From contig SECP01000021.1 of NCBI GenBank assembly GCA_004193285.1, positions 62,001-126,000 of the forward strand: a DNA stretch of 64,000 nt, written 5' to 3'. The notes beneath the pieces were generated by a model, which saw nothing but the letters and a program-made list of their open reading frames with translations, ran no database searches and was not told the DNA's origin. Both the position numbers and the translations under genes were made by a program. Positions within the stretch are counted from its first letter, which is position 1; each line of letters starts with the position of its first letter. This DNA is from Myxococcales bacterium (lineage in GTDB: Bacteria; Myxococcota_A; Polyangia; Polyangiales; Polyangiaceae). Positions 45,511 to 54,630 of this stretch are shown one piece after another.

Positions 45511-46104
45511 ATGTTCGGTCGCCGTCCGTTTCTGAGCTCTGTTTCCTTTTCCGTCGTGCTCGCGATCGCAAGTTCGCTGGTCGGCTGCGGCGGCAACAGC
45601 GAGGTGAAGCACGCCAACGTCAAGCCAGGCGCGCTGCCAGAGGGCGGCGAGTGGAACGGCGTCTACTACAGCACGACGTTCGGCTACCTCCACCTCGTGT
45701 CGGACAACAAGAGCGCCAACGGCGCCTGGCGCACCACCGCCGGCGACGCTTGGGGAGAGATGAGCGGCGAGGTCGATGGCGACCTGCTTCGCTTCCAGTG
45801 GACCGAGCGCAAAATCGGCGCCATCGGCGCGGACGCGACCAAGAAGGGCCACGGCTACTTCAGGTACACCATCCCCACTCCGGGGGAGCCGCACAAGATC
45901 GTGGGCGAGTGGGGCCTCGGCGAGAGCGACGCTGGCGCGCCCTGGGAGGCGGTCAAGCAGATCCGCATGGAGCCGAAGCCCGAGTCGGTGAAGCCGGACG
46001 AGATCGAGGGCCGCACCAACGTCGGCGGCTGGGACGACTCGGAAGAGAAGCCGAAGGATTCCGGTGACAGCACCAAGTCCGATGGCGACCCCGCGGCGCC
46101 GTGA
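45511..46104 (+). CDS. Lipoprotein of unknown function
   Basis: 197 residues. Signal peptide and lipobox LVGC. The central part (about 45-150) is a beta-rich, aromatic region (GEWNGVYYSTTFGYLHLV, GDLLRFQWTERKIG, GHGYFRYTIP) that looks like a small lipocalin-type or calycin barrel, followed by an acidic Lys/Asp/Ser tail (EEKPKDSGDSTKSDGDPAAP). No catalytic motif. A T6 tract at 46111-46116 follows the stop but the stem before it is weak. Standing between hemC and gcvPB gives no functional hint. Confidence 0.75.
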   Translation: MFGRRPFLSSVSFSVVLAIASSLVGCGGNSEVKHANVKPGALPEGGEWNGVYYSTTFGYLHLVSDNKSANGAWRTTAGDAWGEMSGEVDGDLLRFQWTERKIGAIGADATKKGHGYFRYTIPTPGEPHKIVGEWGLGESDAGAPWEAVKQIRMEPKPESVKPDEIEGRTNVGGWDDSEEKPKDSGDSTKSDGDPAAP

Positions 46105-46136
46105 GCTGAGGCTTTTTTCCTAACCCGGAACGTGTC

Positions 46137-47660
46137 ATGCATCGCGGGCTGATGACCGCGAAGCGCATCTCCGAAGCCGCCAAGGGACTGCAGTTCAAAG
46201 AGCCGCCGATCTTCGAGCGCGGCACGCCAGGTCGAACCGGCGCGTCCATCGCCAAGCTGGACGTGCCGGAGGTGGACCTCCAGAGCGAGCTCGGCGCGTT
46301 GGCGCGCCGGGTGCCCGCGGGCCTGCCCGAGGTGAGCGAGCCGGAGGCGATCCGCCACTTCGTGCGGCTGAGTCAGTGGAACTTCAGCATCGACACCCAG
46401 TTCTACCCGCTCGGCTCGTGCACCATGAAGCACAACCCGAAGGTGAACGAGTGGGCGGCGCGGCTGGACGGTTTCGCCAATCTCCACCCGTACACCCCGG
46501 ACCACCTCGCTCAAGGCGCGCTCGAGCTGATGGTGCGCCTCGCCGCCATCTTGGCGGAGATCGTCGGCTTGGACGGCGTGAGCTTGCAGCCAGCCGCGGG
46601 CGCGCAGGGCGAGCTCACGGGCTTGATGATGATGCGCGCCTACTTTCAGAAGCACGGCCGCTCTCCGCGCAAGGTGTTCATTCCGGATAGCGCGCACGGC
46701 ACGAACCCTGCGAGCTGCGCGCTCAACGGCTTCGACGCGGTGCCGTTCGCGTCCGGCTCGCGAGGCGTGGTGGAGCCGGAGACGCTCGTACGGGCCATCG
46801 AGGCCGCCGGCGGCGAGGTCGCGGGTCTGATGATGACCAACCCGAACACGCTCGGGCTCTACGAGAGCGCGATGCCGAAGCTCTGCCAGCTGATTCACGA
46901 TCGCGGCGGCCTGGTGTACGGGGACGGCGCGAACATGAACGCGGTGCTCGGCCGCGCGCGCCCCGGTGACGTGGGAGTGGACGTCATGCAGTACAACCTG
47001 CACAAGACCTTCACCACGCCCCACGGCGGCGGCGGCCCCGGCTCCGGCCCGGTCGCGTTCCGCAAAATCTTGGAGCCGTTCCAGCCCCTGCCCGTCGTCC
47101 TCAAGCAGGGGAACGCTTACGTCGTGGAGTACGATCGGCCGGACAGCGTCGGCGCGGTGCGCTCCTTCTTCGGCAACTTCGGGATGATGGTGCGTGCCTA
47201 CACGTACATCCGCGAGCTCGGCGCAGACGGCCTGCGCGAGGTGAGCGACATGGCCGTCCTGAACGCGAACTACGTCGCGGCGCGCCTTCGCGATCACCTG
47301 CCGCTAGCCTTCGACACGCCGATGCTGCACGAAGCCGTCTTTACCGATCGCGCCATCGAGGCGGAGACGACGGTGAAGACGCTGGATATCGCGAAGCGGC
47401 TCATCGACTACGGCTACCACCCGCCGACGGTGTACTTTCCGCTCGTGGTGCGCGGCGCGCTCATGATCGAGCCGACCGAGACCGAGACGAAGCAGACCAT
47501 CGATGCCTTCTGTGACTCGCTGGTCACCATCTTGGGAGAGGCGCGGGAGAACCCGGAGCTGCTCAAGACCGCGCCCCACCTGACGCGGCTGGGCCGCTTG
47601 GACGAGGCGCGGGCGGCTCGGAAGCCGCGCCTGCGCTGGTCGCCGCAAGCGCCGGAGTGA
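46137..47660 (+). CDS. gcvPB: Glycine dehydrogenase (decarboxylating) subunit 2
   Basis: 507 residues; ATG 46152 is an alternative start. PLP-dependent P-protein, B subunit of the two-subunit form of the glycine cleavage system. LGSCTMKHNPKVNE, AAGAQGELTGLMMMRAY, HGTNPAS and the PLP Lys in QYNLHKTFTTPHGGGGPGSG are diagnostic. The A subunit, H and T proteins are not in view. With glyA and purU it belongs to one-carbon metabolism. Confidence 0.95.
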   Translation: MHRGLMTAKRISEAAKGLQFKEPPIFERGTPGRTGASIAKLDVPEVDLQSELGALARRVPAGLPEVSEPEAIRHFVRLSQWNFSIDTQFYPLGSCTMKHNPKVNEWAARLDGFANLHPYTPDHLAQGALELMVRLAAILAEIVGLDGVSLQPAAGAQGELTGLMMMRAYFQKHGRSPRKVFIPDSAHGTNPASCALNGFDAVPFASGSRGVVEPETLVRAIEAAGGEVAGLMMTNPNTLGLYESAMPKLCQLIHDRGGLVYGDGANMNAVLGRARPGDVGVDVMQYNLHKTFTTPHGGGGPGSGPVAFRKILEPFQPLPVVLKQGNAYVVEYDRPDSVGAVRSFFGNFGMMVRAYTYIRELGADGLREVSDMAVLNANYVAARLRDHLPLAFDTPMLHEAVFTDRAIEAETTVKTLDIAKRLIDYGYHPPTVYFPLVVRGALMIEPTETETKQTIDAFCDSLVTILGEARENPELLKTAPHLTRLGRLDEARAARKPRLRWSPQAPE

Positions 47661-47664
47661 GGTG

Positions 47665-49194
47665 TCAGTTGGGGGCGCCGCCGACGGCGGGCGGGATGCA
47701 CGCCTTGTCCGCGGCGCTGCAGGTCGAGCCGTCCAGGCTGCAGTCCGTATCCGTGACGAACAGCCCCGCGCTGCACTTCTCCAGCACCTCGCCGGTGCAG
47801 CGGAAGTCGCCGACCGCGCACTCGTTGCAGTAGCTGGCGGCCCCGTTCGGCGTGCAGCCTTTGGTCCCGCAATCCAGCAGGAGCGGCGCCGCCTGCCCGG
47901 TGGAGTTGCATTGCTTCAGGAGCTTACCGTCGCAGCTCTTCGCTCCCGGCGCGCACACGTCGCACTGCGCGTTCAGCGCGTCGCAAATCACCGGGCACGT
48001 GGTCTGTACGAACCCGGTGCGGCCCGCGTTGCACACGAACAGAGTTTTCCCCGCGCAGTTGGCTTCGCCGACCGCGCACTGCGGCGGGTAGCACTTTTCG
48101 TCGTCCTTGCTGCAAAGGGCGGCGGTCGCGCAGGTGGAGTCCAGATCCCAGCCGGTCTGGGTCGGGTTGCACGTCTGCAAGACCACGCCACTGCACTGAT
48201 AGTCACCGACCGCGCAGGGCGCGGTCTTGCAGCGGCCGTTCTCGGCGTCGCAGAGGGCGGGCGACGTGCACTTCTCCTTCAGCTCGTAGCCGGTGCGGTC
48301 TCGCTTGCACTGATTCAGCGTCCCGTCGTCGCCGCATTCGAAATCCTTGTCGCGCTCGCAAACGGCCGAGTTGCACGCTCCCACCGCCGCGTCGCACAGG
48401 CCCGCCGTGTCACAGGTGGCTTCGTCGACCCACCCGTTCTGAGCGGAGTTGCACACCTGAAGGATCTCGCCGTCGCACTGATGGGCGCCCGGCTGGCACG
48501 AGACCGGATCGCACTTTCGGGCTTCCGCGTTGCACAGCGGGGCGCTCAGACACCGTTCCTTCACGGCCCAGCCGGTCTGGCTCGGCAGGCACTGCTGTAG
48601 GTCCGCTCCATTGCACGCGAACTCGTCTGCGGTGCACGGCGCGTCGTTGCAGCGCTTGTTGGTGGCGCTGCAATGAGCGGCCGAGATGCACGTAGAGACG
48701 GGATCGTAGCCATTGCGGTTGGCGTTGCAGACGCCCAGCACTCGATCGTCGCAATGAAACTCGGCGGTGTCGCAAGTCGGCGAGTCACACACGCCGGCGG
48801 CCGCGTTGCAGAGCCCGGGGGTAGCGCACGCGACGGGGGCTTCCCAGCCGCTTCCGTCCTCCTTGCAGCGCGCGAGCCCGGCCCCGGTGCACTGGTAACT
48901 GCCACCCGTGCACGGGGCGTCCATGCAGCTGCCGCTCGGGTCGCAGTGCGCGGCGCTCTCGCACGTTTGCTGGGTCGCCCACGCTGACCCCACGTCGTTG
49001 CACTGCTGCAGTGCCGGGCCGTCACAGCGGAAGGCCCCTTGCGGGCAAAGCTGGCTGACCGAGCCGCCGGCTCCAGCGGAGTCCTCCACCTTGAAGTCGC
49101 CGAACACCCACTGACAACCGGCGACGAGCAGCGGGCCGCCCACGAGGGCGACGATGGACAAGCCGCGCAGGAGAGGAGAAAGGCTGAGCTTCAT
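47665..49194 (-). CDS. Cassette B lipoprotein with ten six-Cys repeats
   Basis: 509 residues. Lipobox LVAGC, then QWVFGDFKVED, which matches the post-Cys motif of the cassette A lipoprotein (SQVLGLGDYDID). After a very short Gly/Ala linker, ten repeats of about 46 residues fill the protein. Each has the pattern C-x(4-5)-[YF]-x-C-x-G-x2-L-x2-C-N-x4-G-[WY]-x5-C-x4-LC-x6-C; repeats 8-10 are shorter. Six Cys per unit implies disulfide-stapled small modules stacked as a rod. Overlaps the PEGA gene by four bases. Probably a surface spacer or ligand-binding rod; no named family assigned. Confidence 0.88.
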   Translation of the reverse strand: MKLSLSPLLRGLSIVALVGGPLLVAGCQWVFGDFKVEDSAGAGGSVSQLCPQGAFRCDGPALQQCNDVGSAWATQQTCESAAHCDPSGSCMDAPCTGGSYQCTGAGLARCKEDGSGWEAPVACATPGLCNAAAGVCDSPTCDTAEFHCDDRVLGVCNANRNGYDPVSTCISAAHCSATNKRCNDAPCTADEFACNGADLQQCLPSQTGWAVKERCLSAPLCNAEARKCDPVSCQPGAHQCDGEILQVCNSAQNGWVDEATCDTAGLCDAAVGACNSAVCERDKDFECGDDGTLNQCKRDRTGYELKEKCTSPALCDAENGRCKTAPCAVGDYQCSGVVLQTCNPTQTGWDLDSTCATAALCSKDDEKCYPPQCAVGEANCAGKTLFVCNAGRTGFVQTTCPVICDALNAQCDVCAPGAKSCDGKLLKQCNSTGQAAPLLLDCGTKGCTPNGAASYCNECAVGDFRCTGEVLEKCSAGLFVTDTDCSLDGSTCSAADKACIPPAVGGAPN

Positions 49195-50171
49195 TGGAAA
49201 GAGCCCTCCGCGCCCACGACGCCGATGCCGAGGAGCGGCCGCACCGAAAGCCCGGCACTGGCCCTTTGGCTGGGCTTCGTTTCGGTGAACAGCAGCGCGA
49301 GGCCGGTGCCGAGGCCGGCCACACCCACCGCGAGGCTGACTCCCGAGACCGTGCCGAACAGGCGGTAGGAGTCGACCGTATTTTGCAGGGCCGGGTCACA
49401 GGTTCGATCCGACCCGCACTCCTGGTTCAAGTCCGAGCGCTTGCTCAGGAACAGCGACCCCGTGATACCGCCTGCGACCAGGCCCGCGCCGCCCACGCCG
49501 AGCGCCACGTAGGTGAGCACTCTGCGGGTATTCACGCCCTCCCGAGTGATGGGCGCGGCCGCTTCCACCGGCTGCGCCCGAGGCGCCTCCGGTAGCTTGC
49601 GGAGCGACACCTCAATCGATTTTTCTTCGCCGGGCCCCACCGTCACGGTCTGCGTGAACGGCTCGTAGCCATCCGCGCTCACCATCACCTCTGGAAAGCC
49701 TGGATCCGCCGCGCGCTTCACGCCGATGGCGGCGGGCGGGATGGCCACGCCGTCGATCTTCACGGTGGCCTCGCTCGGCTCGACGAGAACGACCGTGACC
49801 CAGCCCAAGCGCGGCTTGAGCGCGTCCAGCTCCTTCTTTGCGTCTTCGACGGCGCGAACCCAAGACCGAGGAGCGTTGGCGTCCACCCCTTCGCGCAGAA
49901 CGAGCTCGTACTTCTCGTGCGCCTCCACGAAGCGGCCCATGCCTTGGAGCGCGCGGGCCCAGTCCACCACGAGCGTCGGCGCATGAACGAGCGCGTCCGC
50001 GCGGCCGAAGCGATCCGCGGCGGCGGCGTAGTCCTTCTTCGTGAGCGCGTTGTGGCCTTCGAGCGCTAGCGCGCGGGCAGTGGCGCGATCCGCTTCGTTT
50101 GGCTCGGCCCAAGCCGGCCAGGCCAACGACAGTGCACAGAGCAGCCCCATGCAATGCGCGAAGAGCTTCAT
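49191..50171 (-). CDS. Cassette B TPR/PEGA envelope protein
   Basis: 326 residues from ATG 50171 (MKLFAHCMGLLC); the frame reaching back to 50420 is a shadow of the kinase gene. Signal peptide ends near AWAEP, TPR-like helices at about 25-120, a PEGA domain (GFPEVMVSADGYEPFTQT), and two hydrophobic segments (YVALGVGGAGLVAGG and VSGVSLAVGVAGLGTG). These enclose the loop SDLNQECGSDRTC. It matches the protein at 11727-12803 part by part. Lies 16 bases after the kinase gene and overlaps the lipoprotein gene. Confidence 0.88.
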   Translation of the reverse strand: MKLFAHCMGLLCALSLAWPAWAEPNEADRATARALALEGHNALTKKDYAAAADRFGRADALVHAPTLVVDWARALQGMGRFVEAHEKYELVLREGVDANAPRSWVRAVEDAKKELDALKPRLGWVTVVLVEPSEATVKIDGVAIPPAAIGVKRAADPGFPEVMVSADGYEPFTQTVTVGPGEEKSIEVSLRKLPEAPRAQPVEAAAPITREGVNTRRVLTYVALGVGGAGLVAGGITGSLFLSKRSDLNQECGSDRTCDPALQNTVDSYRLFGTVSGVSLAVGVAGLGTGLALLFTETKPSQRASAGLSVRPLLGIGVVGAEGSFQ

Positions 50172-50187
50172 GTTCGGTCCCGAGGGT

Positions 50188-51591
50188 TCAGATGCCGTAG
50201 TCTGGGTTGCCGGCGGGCGCCGCGGGCGCAGCCGGACCCAGTCTCTTCTTTTTATCCTTCTTCTTCTGCTCTTCGTCCAGCTCGCGGTCGAGGCGATCCG
50301 CGCTGCTAGAGATGGCCGGGAGGGGGGAGGGGGGCGCTTCTGCGAGGCGCGGCGCCACAGCGGGCGTCGGCGGAGCGGCCGGTTCGCTGACCGGGGCATC
50401 AGCGCTGTCTCCAGCTGCATGTGGGCCTAGCTCCGTGCCCCCGCCGATCACCATCGCGACGCCGAAACCAATCAGCCCGATAGCGGCGATTCCGGTGAGG
50501 ATGGCGAGCTTGCGCTGAAGCGGCGAGAGCTCACCCAATGTGGGCAGCACGGAGCCGCGGGTGCGCGAAACGGGAGCCCCGGTTTCGAAATCATTTTCGC
50601 TCGCGTCGCTCAGGGAGGGCGCGCTCGCGCTGTCGAAGGGGCTGCGCCCCAGAGCGTGAGCGGTGGGCGGCACGCTCGACTGATCCGAGTCCGCCATGCT
50701 CGCGAGCGAGGTGCGCGGGGGCAGCGTCGGCACCTCACGCCGCTCCAGCATGGCCGTCTCGGCCAGCGCGTCCGCGAGCTCCTTGGCGGACTGGAAGCGG
50801 AGCTCGCGATCGCGGTTGATCGCGCGCTCCCAAAACTGCTCGACTTCCGGGGGCAAGCTGCTGTCCCGATCCGTGATTCGGGGGATCGGGTCGTACAAGA
50901 TCATGCCCATCAAGTCGCCGAGGGCTTCGCTCTCGAAGGGCGGCTTCCCGGTCAGGCACTGAAAGACGATGATGCCGAGCGCCCACAGGTCCGAGCGCCA
51001 GTCGATGTTCTTACCGCGCGCCTGCTCGGGGCTCATGTAGTACGGCGTACCCATGAACGACCCGGTCTTGGTCGTTTTGTCGCGCAGCGAGTACTGGTCC
51101 AGCTTGGCGATACCGAAGTCCAGCACCTTGGCGACCTCGTGGTCGTCGCCCGGCACGAGGAAGATGTTCTCCGGCTTCAAGTCGCGATGCACGATGCCCA
51201 TCGCGTGAGCGCGCACGAGCGCGCGCGCGACCTGCGCCACGATGTCGTAGGTCTGCCGTAGGTCCAAGCGACCCACGCGATCGAGTCGGGCGCCGAGGTC
51301 CTCGCCCTGCAGGTACTCCATCACGATGAACGGCACGCCTTGCCACAAGCCGTGGTCGAACACGTCGACCACGTTGGCGGAGCGAATCTGCGCGGCAGCG
51401 CGCGCCTCTCGCTGGAACCGAACCCGCACCTCCTCGTTGCCCACCTTGTCCGGATCCACGAGCTTGATGGCGCAGGTGCTGTCCAGAGACAGGTCGCTCG
51501 CGAGCCACACCGACCCCATGCCGCCGGCGCCAAGCTTGCGCTCGAGACGGTAGCGCTCTGCGATGAGGAGGCCTTGCGACAGCGGTTGCAC
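50188..51591 (-). CDS. Cassette B membrane Ser/Thr protein kinase (Hanks type)
   Basis: 467 residues. Kinase domain about 12-280: GAGGMGSVW, Lys43, HRDLKPEN (135-142), DFG 158-160, SPEQ; all catalytic residues present. A disordered Ser/Pro linker leads to one membrane helix at about 362-383, and then an exported tail of some 80 residues with a Lys run (EEQKKKDKKKRLG), an Ala/Pro patch and the end NPDYGI. The cassette A kinase tail has the same order: basic patch, Ala/Pro patch, D-x-G-hydrophobic end. First gene of its cassette. Confidence 0.93.
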   Translation of the reverse strand: MQPLSQGLLIAERYRLERKLGAGGMGSVWLASDLSLDSTCAIKLVDPDKVGNEEVRVRFQREARAAAQIRSANVVDVFDHGLWQGVPFIVMEYLQGEDLGARLDRVGRLDLRQTYDIVAQVARALVRAHAMGIVHRDLKPENIFLVPGDDHEVAKVLDFGIAKLDQYSLRDKTTKTGSFMGTPYYMSPEQARGKNIDWRSDLWALGIIVFQCLTGKPPFESEALGDLMGMILYDPIPRITDRDSSLPPEVEQFWERAINRDRELRFQSAKELADALAETAMLERREVPTLPPRTSLASMADSDQSSVPPTAHALGRSPFDSASAPSLSDASENDFETGAPVSRTRGSVLPTLGELSPLQRKLAILTGIAAIGLIGFGVAMVIGGGTELGPHAAGDSADAPVSEPAAPPTPAVAPRLAEAPPSPLPAISSSADRLDRELDEEQKKKDKKKRLGPAAPAAPAGNPDYGI

Positions 51592-51883
51592 GGGAGGGAA
51601 GCTCAGGCGAGGAAGGATTGGCGGACCGACCGGGACAGGTATGGGTATGCCAATGTAGGTTTAATCTTTGGGTACAAGGTCTTGTGGAACGGCGCAAGGC
51701 CTCGTCACCCGACCCCTATAAAATGGCTCTAATGTCACGACAGCTTGCCGAGCTGACGCTCGAAATTCGCCCGTCAGTCGGCCGCTCCGCCAGGGGGCAA
51801 AGCCGGGTCCTCAATGACCCAGGTGCCGCAAGCCCCACCCCGCCGCAGCGAGCTGCCCGCAGCGAGCGCTGAGGCAATGTGGA
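51592..51883. other. Intergenic region, about 290 bases, upstream of the cassette B kinase
   Basis: No gene recognised. The part from about 51645 to 51735 is clearly less GC-rich than its surroundings and probably contains the cassette promoter on the minus strand, but no -35/-10 pair with good spacing could be chosen. Confidence 0.4.
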
Positions 51884-52867
51884 TTACCTCGGCCCGGCAG
51901 CCTTCACGAGCCGATCGGCCAGCGCCTCGCCCAACCCGCGCGCTTCCGGCGTGCCCGCGAGCACGACGTCCACCCCCTCCACATCCGCTTGCCGCAGCAC
52001 GGAGTAGAGGCGCTTCGCGGCGTCCTCATCGCTCGCGCCGAGCTCCAGCACGAGCGGCGTACCGGCCGAACCGGACGGACGGCTCCAAACCTCGCCCGGA
52101 GCGACCAGCACCGCGACGCGCTCCCCGGCCGCCATGAGCTCCGCGGCCCGTGCTTGCAGCAGCGGAGGCGCCGCGAGCTCGACTCGAGCTCGCGGCGCGT
52201 AGTGTGACTCGAGCATGCCCGGCGCGCGCACTCCCGCGGGGGCGTGCCGGCCGACAGTCATCCCCAAGAGTGATTCGATGCGCTCCGCGGTCACGCCGCC
52301 GGGCCGCAGCAGCACTGGCCGCTCGCCGGTGAGATCCACGATCGTCGACTCCACGCCCACGTCGCAGGGGCCGCCGTCCAACAGCACGTCCACATCGTCA
52401 CCCAGGTCCGCCCGCACGTGCGCGGCCGTGGTGGGGCTCACCCGACCAAAGCGGTTGGCGGAAGGCGCGGCCACGCCCCCACCGAAGCGGCGCAGTAGCT
52501 CGAGGGCCACGGGGTGCGCCGGCACCCGGAGCCCCACCGTCGCCAAGCTGCCGGTGGTCGCGGCGGGAACGCGAGGGGACTTGCGGAGCAGCAGGGTTAG
52601 CGGACCCGGCCAGCACTCGGCCGCCAGCCGGTGAGCGGCCTCCGGCACCTCCGCGGCCCAGTGGGGCAGCTCCTCGGCGCTCGCGATGTGCACGATCAGC
52701 GGATGGTTCCGGGGACGCCCTTTGACCTCGAAGATGCGCGCCACCGCGCTGTCGCTCTCGGCGTCCGCGCCGAGGCCGTAGACCGTCTCGGTCGGGAAGG
52801 CGACGAGCCGCCCCTGGCGGAGCGCGGTCACCGCGCGGTCTAGGTCCAAGTCCAAGGTCGAGCTCAC
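51884..52867 (-). CDS. tsaC: L-threonylcarbamoyladenylate synthase (Sua5/YrdC family)
   Basis: 327 residues from GTG 52867. Makes threonylcarbamoyl-AMP for t6A37 modification of tRNA. YrdC domain at about 1-205: PTETVYGLGADA, KGRPRNHPLIVH, PSANRFGRVSPTTAAHV and STIVDLTGERPVLLRPG. The extra 120 residues form a Sua5 domain, so this is the long form rather than the short TsaC. The linker holds the ESHYAPRARVEL motif typical of Sua5. Confidence 0.93.
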   Translation of the reverse strand: MSSTLDLDLDRAVTALRQGRLVAFPTETVYGLGADAESDSAVARIFEVKGRPRNHPLIVHIASAEELPHWAAEVPEAAHRLAAECWPGPLTLLLRKSPRVPAATTGSLATVGLRVPAHPVALELLRRFGGGVAAPSANRFGRVSPTTAAHVRADLGDDVDVLLDGGPCDVGVESTIVDLTGERPVLLRPGGVTAERIESLLGMTVGRHAPAGVRAPGMLESHYAPRARVELAAPPLLQARAAELMAAGERVAVLVAPGEVWSRPSGSAGTPLVLELGASDEDAAKRLYSVLRQADVEGVDVVLAGTPEARGLGEALADRLVKAAGPR

Positions 52868-52951
52868 GGGCTCGCGGGTTCTAGCTCTCGGCGGAGCTTC
52901 GGTACAGGTGGCCGCCCCCGCCCAGCGTGAAATTCAGAAATTCCTCCCGCG

Positions 52952-53863
52952 CTAGAGCGCCGCCTCGGCGTAGCTCTCCTTTGCCAACGCGGCGATCTGC
53001 TGCAGCGCCGGCTTGACGGGGCAACTCGGCCTGAACACCAGGGCCAGGGTGCGCGCGGGCGGGCTCACGAAGCGCCGCACCGCCAGCTTGGCCCGCTGCG
53101 TCTCCGTCGGCACCGCCAGACTGGGCAGCAGGGTCACGCCCGCGCCGCCCGCGACCATCTGAACCAGGGTGGAGAGGCTCGTCGCCCGGAACTCCAGCTC
53201 GTGGGCCTTGGCTTTCGAGCAAAAAGCCAAGGCTTGCTCACGGAAGCAGTGCCCGTCGTCCAGCAGCAGCACGCTTTGGTCGCGCAGCTCGATGGCGGCA
53301 GCGGCGCCATGGCGCGAGAGCGGGTGCTTGGGAGGAGTGACCAAAACGAACTCGTCTTTGGCGATGGTCTCGCGCTCCACGTCGCCAAGCTCGGACTCGA
53401 GCGCCACGATCCCGCCGTCCAGCTCGCCTTGCTCGAGCAGGGCCGCGACCGTCTCCGTCTTTTCCTCGCGCCACGCGATGGACAGCTTGGGCAGCTTTTG
53501 CCTGATGCGCGGGGTGAGGGGCGGCAGCAGGTACGGTGAAACGGTCGGGATGACGCCGAGCCGCAGCGCCCCCGCGAGCGGGTCGGCCGAACGCCGAGCG
53601 GACTCGGAGAGCGCGTCTGCCTCCAGCAACACGCGTGAAGCCCGCGCGAGGAGCTCTCGCCCGGCGCTCGTCAGGAGGACGCGCTTCTTGTCTCGCTCGA
53701 AGAGGCGAGCGCCGAGCGCTTGCTCCAACTCGGCGAGCTGGCTACTGAGCGCGGGCTGCGAGACGTGACAACGCTCCGCCGCTTTGCGAAAGCTGAGATC
53801 TTGCGCGAGCGCGAGCGCGTACTGCAGCTGACGAAGGCTGAAGGGGGGTGGCGACCAGCTCAT
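52952..53863 (-). CDS. oxyR: Peroxide-sensing LysR-type regulator OxyR
   Basis: 303 residues. LysR helix-turn-helix at about 8-65 (FRKAAERCHVSQPALSSQL). In the sensor domain DDGHCFREQALAFC carries Cys206 and Cys215, spaced nine as Cys199 and Cys208 in E. coli OxyR, and FRATSLSTLVQMVAGGAGVTL follows as in that protein. The disulfide switch is therefore intact. No catalase or peroxiredoxin gene is adjacent, so targets are elsewhere. It is divergent from the next operon across 110 bases. Confidence 0.93.
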   Translation of the reverse strand: MSWSPPPFSLRQLQYALALAQDLSFRKAAERCHVSQPALSSQLAELEQALGARLFERDKKRVLLTSAGRELLARASRVLLEADALSESARRSADPLAGALRLGVIPTVSPYLLPPLTPRIRQKLPKLSIAWREEKTETVAALLEQGELDGGIVALESELGDVERETIAKDEFVLVTPPKHPLSRHGAAAAIELRDQSVLLLDDGHCFREQALAFCSKAKAHELEFRATSLSTLVQMVAGGAGVTLLPSLAVPTETQRAKLAVRRFVSPPARTLALVFRPSCPVKPALQQIAALAKESYAEAAL

Positions 53864-53973
53864 AACCGCAAGCTATCACAGGGGCAAGAAAGGTCGCTGT
53901 TCGGTCACCGCGCCAATTCGCCGCGCAAGGTCGTCGCGACGCGAGGGCTCGGAGGCGATAGGCTAAGCGCACC

Positions 53974-54630
53974 GTGACCGGCTCGCCGCTAGCATCACCT
54001 TGTCCGAAATGTGGCCAACATGCGCCGATCGTACTGCGCGGACTCGAGTCGCGGTGTGCGGCCTGCGGAGCGCCGCGCTTCCTGCTCGCCGCGCCGAGCG
54101 TCGCGCTCGCGGGTCGTCCTTCCAAGCTCGGCGGCGCCGCGGCGTCGTTGGCCGGCATCGCGGTGCTGGTGCTCGGCCTGTCGCTCGCGGTCGGGTTGTT
54201 CTTCTTGCTCTCCGCGTTCTTGCCGGTTGCGGTCGGCTGGGCCTTCGCGGTGCCGACGGCAGCGGCGTCCCTGCTGTTCGGTATCCTGCTGCTACTCGGC
54301 GGCAGTCGGTTGACCAAGAGCGGCACGGCGCGGCAGCAGCAGGTGGCGCTGGACGCGGTGCGGTCGGTGATAAAGCACCGCAAGGGGCCGATCAGCGCGG
54401 CTCAAGTTGCCAGCTCCTTGCAATTGCCCGAGCCGGAGGTGGACGCGCTCCTCACCCAGCTCGCGCGCGAAAAGGCGACCGCGGTCACGGTGGACGTCGA
54501 CCCCGAGGGGCACGTCGTCTACGACTTCGAGGGAGAAGAGCGGAGGTGGCGAGTGCTGGAAGAGCAAGAGCCCCAGGAGGAGCCGGGCTGGCAAGACCCG
54601 GAGGCACGGGCCCGGGGTCGGCGCTCTTGA
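53974..54630 (+). CDS. Zinc-ribbon, two-helix membrane protein with winged-helix-like C-terminus
   Basis: 218 residues from GTG 53974. A four-Cys ribbon (CPKCGQ, CAACGAP at about 10-34), two membrane helices (about 52-105), then a cytoplasmic part (120-190) patterned like a winged helix: HRKGPISAAQVASSLQLPEP, DALLTQLAREKA, VDVDPEGHVVYDF. Tail acidic then basic. Unknown role; perhaps a membrane-tethered regulator. Its stop overlaps the TTG start of the next gene (TTGA). Confidence 0.78.
   Translation: MTGSPLASPCPKCGQHAPIVLRGLESRCAACGAPRFLLAAPSVALAGRPSKLGGAAASLAGIAVLVLGLSLAVGLFFLLSAFLPVAVGWAFAVPTAAASLLFGILLLLGGSRLTKSGTARQQQVALDAVRSVIKHRKGPISAAQVASSLQLPEPEVDALLTQLAREKATAVTVDVDPEGHVVYDFEGEERRWRVLEEQEPQEEPGWQDPEARARGRRS

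Noticed and set aside
46111..46116. T6 tract after the 45511-46104 lipoprotein as a strong terminator
   Set aside because: The preceding stem has only about three pairs, so it was not listed as a separate feature.
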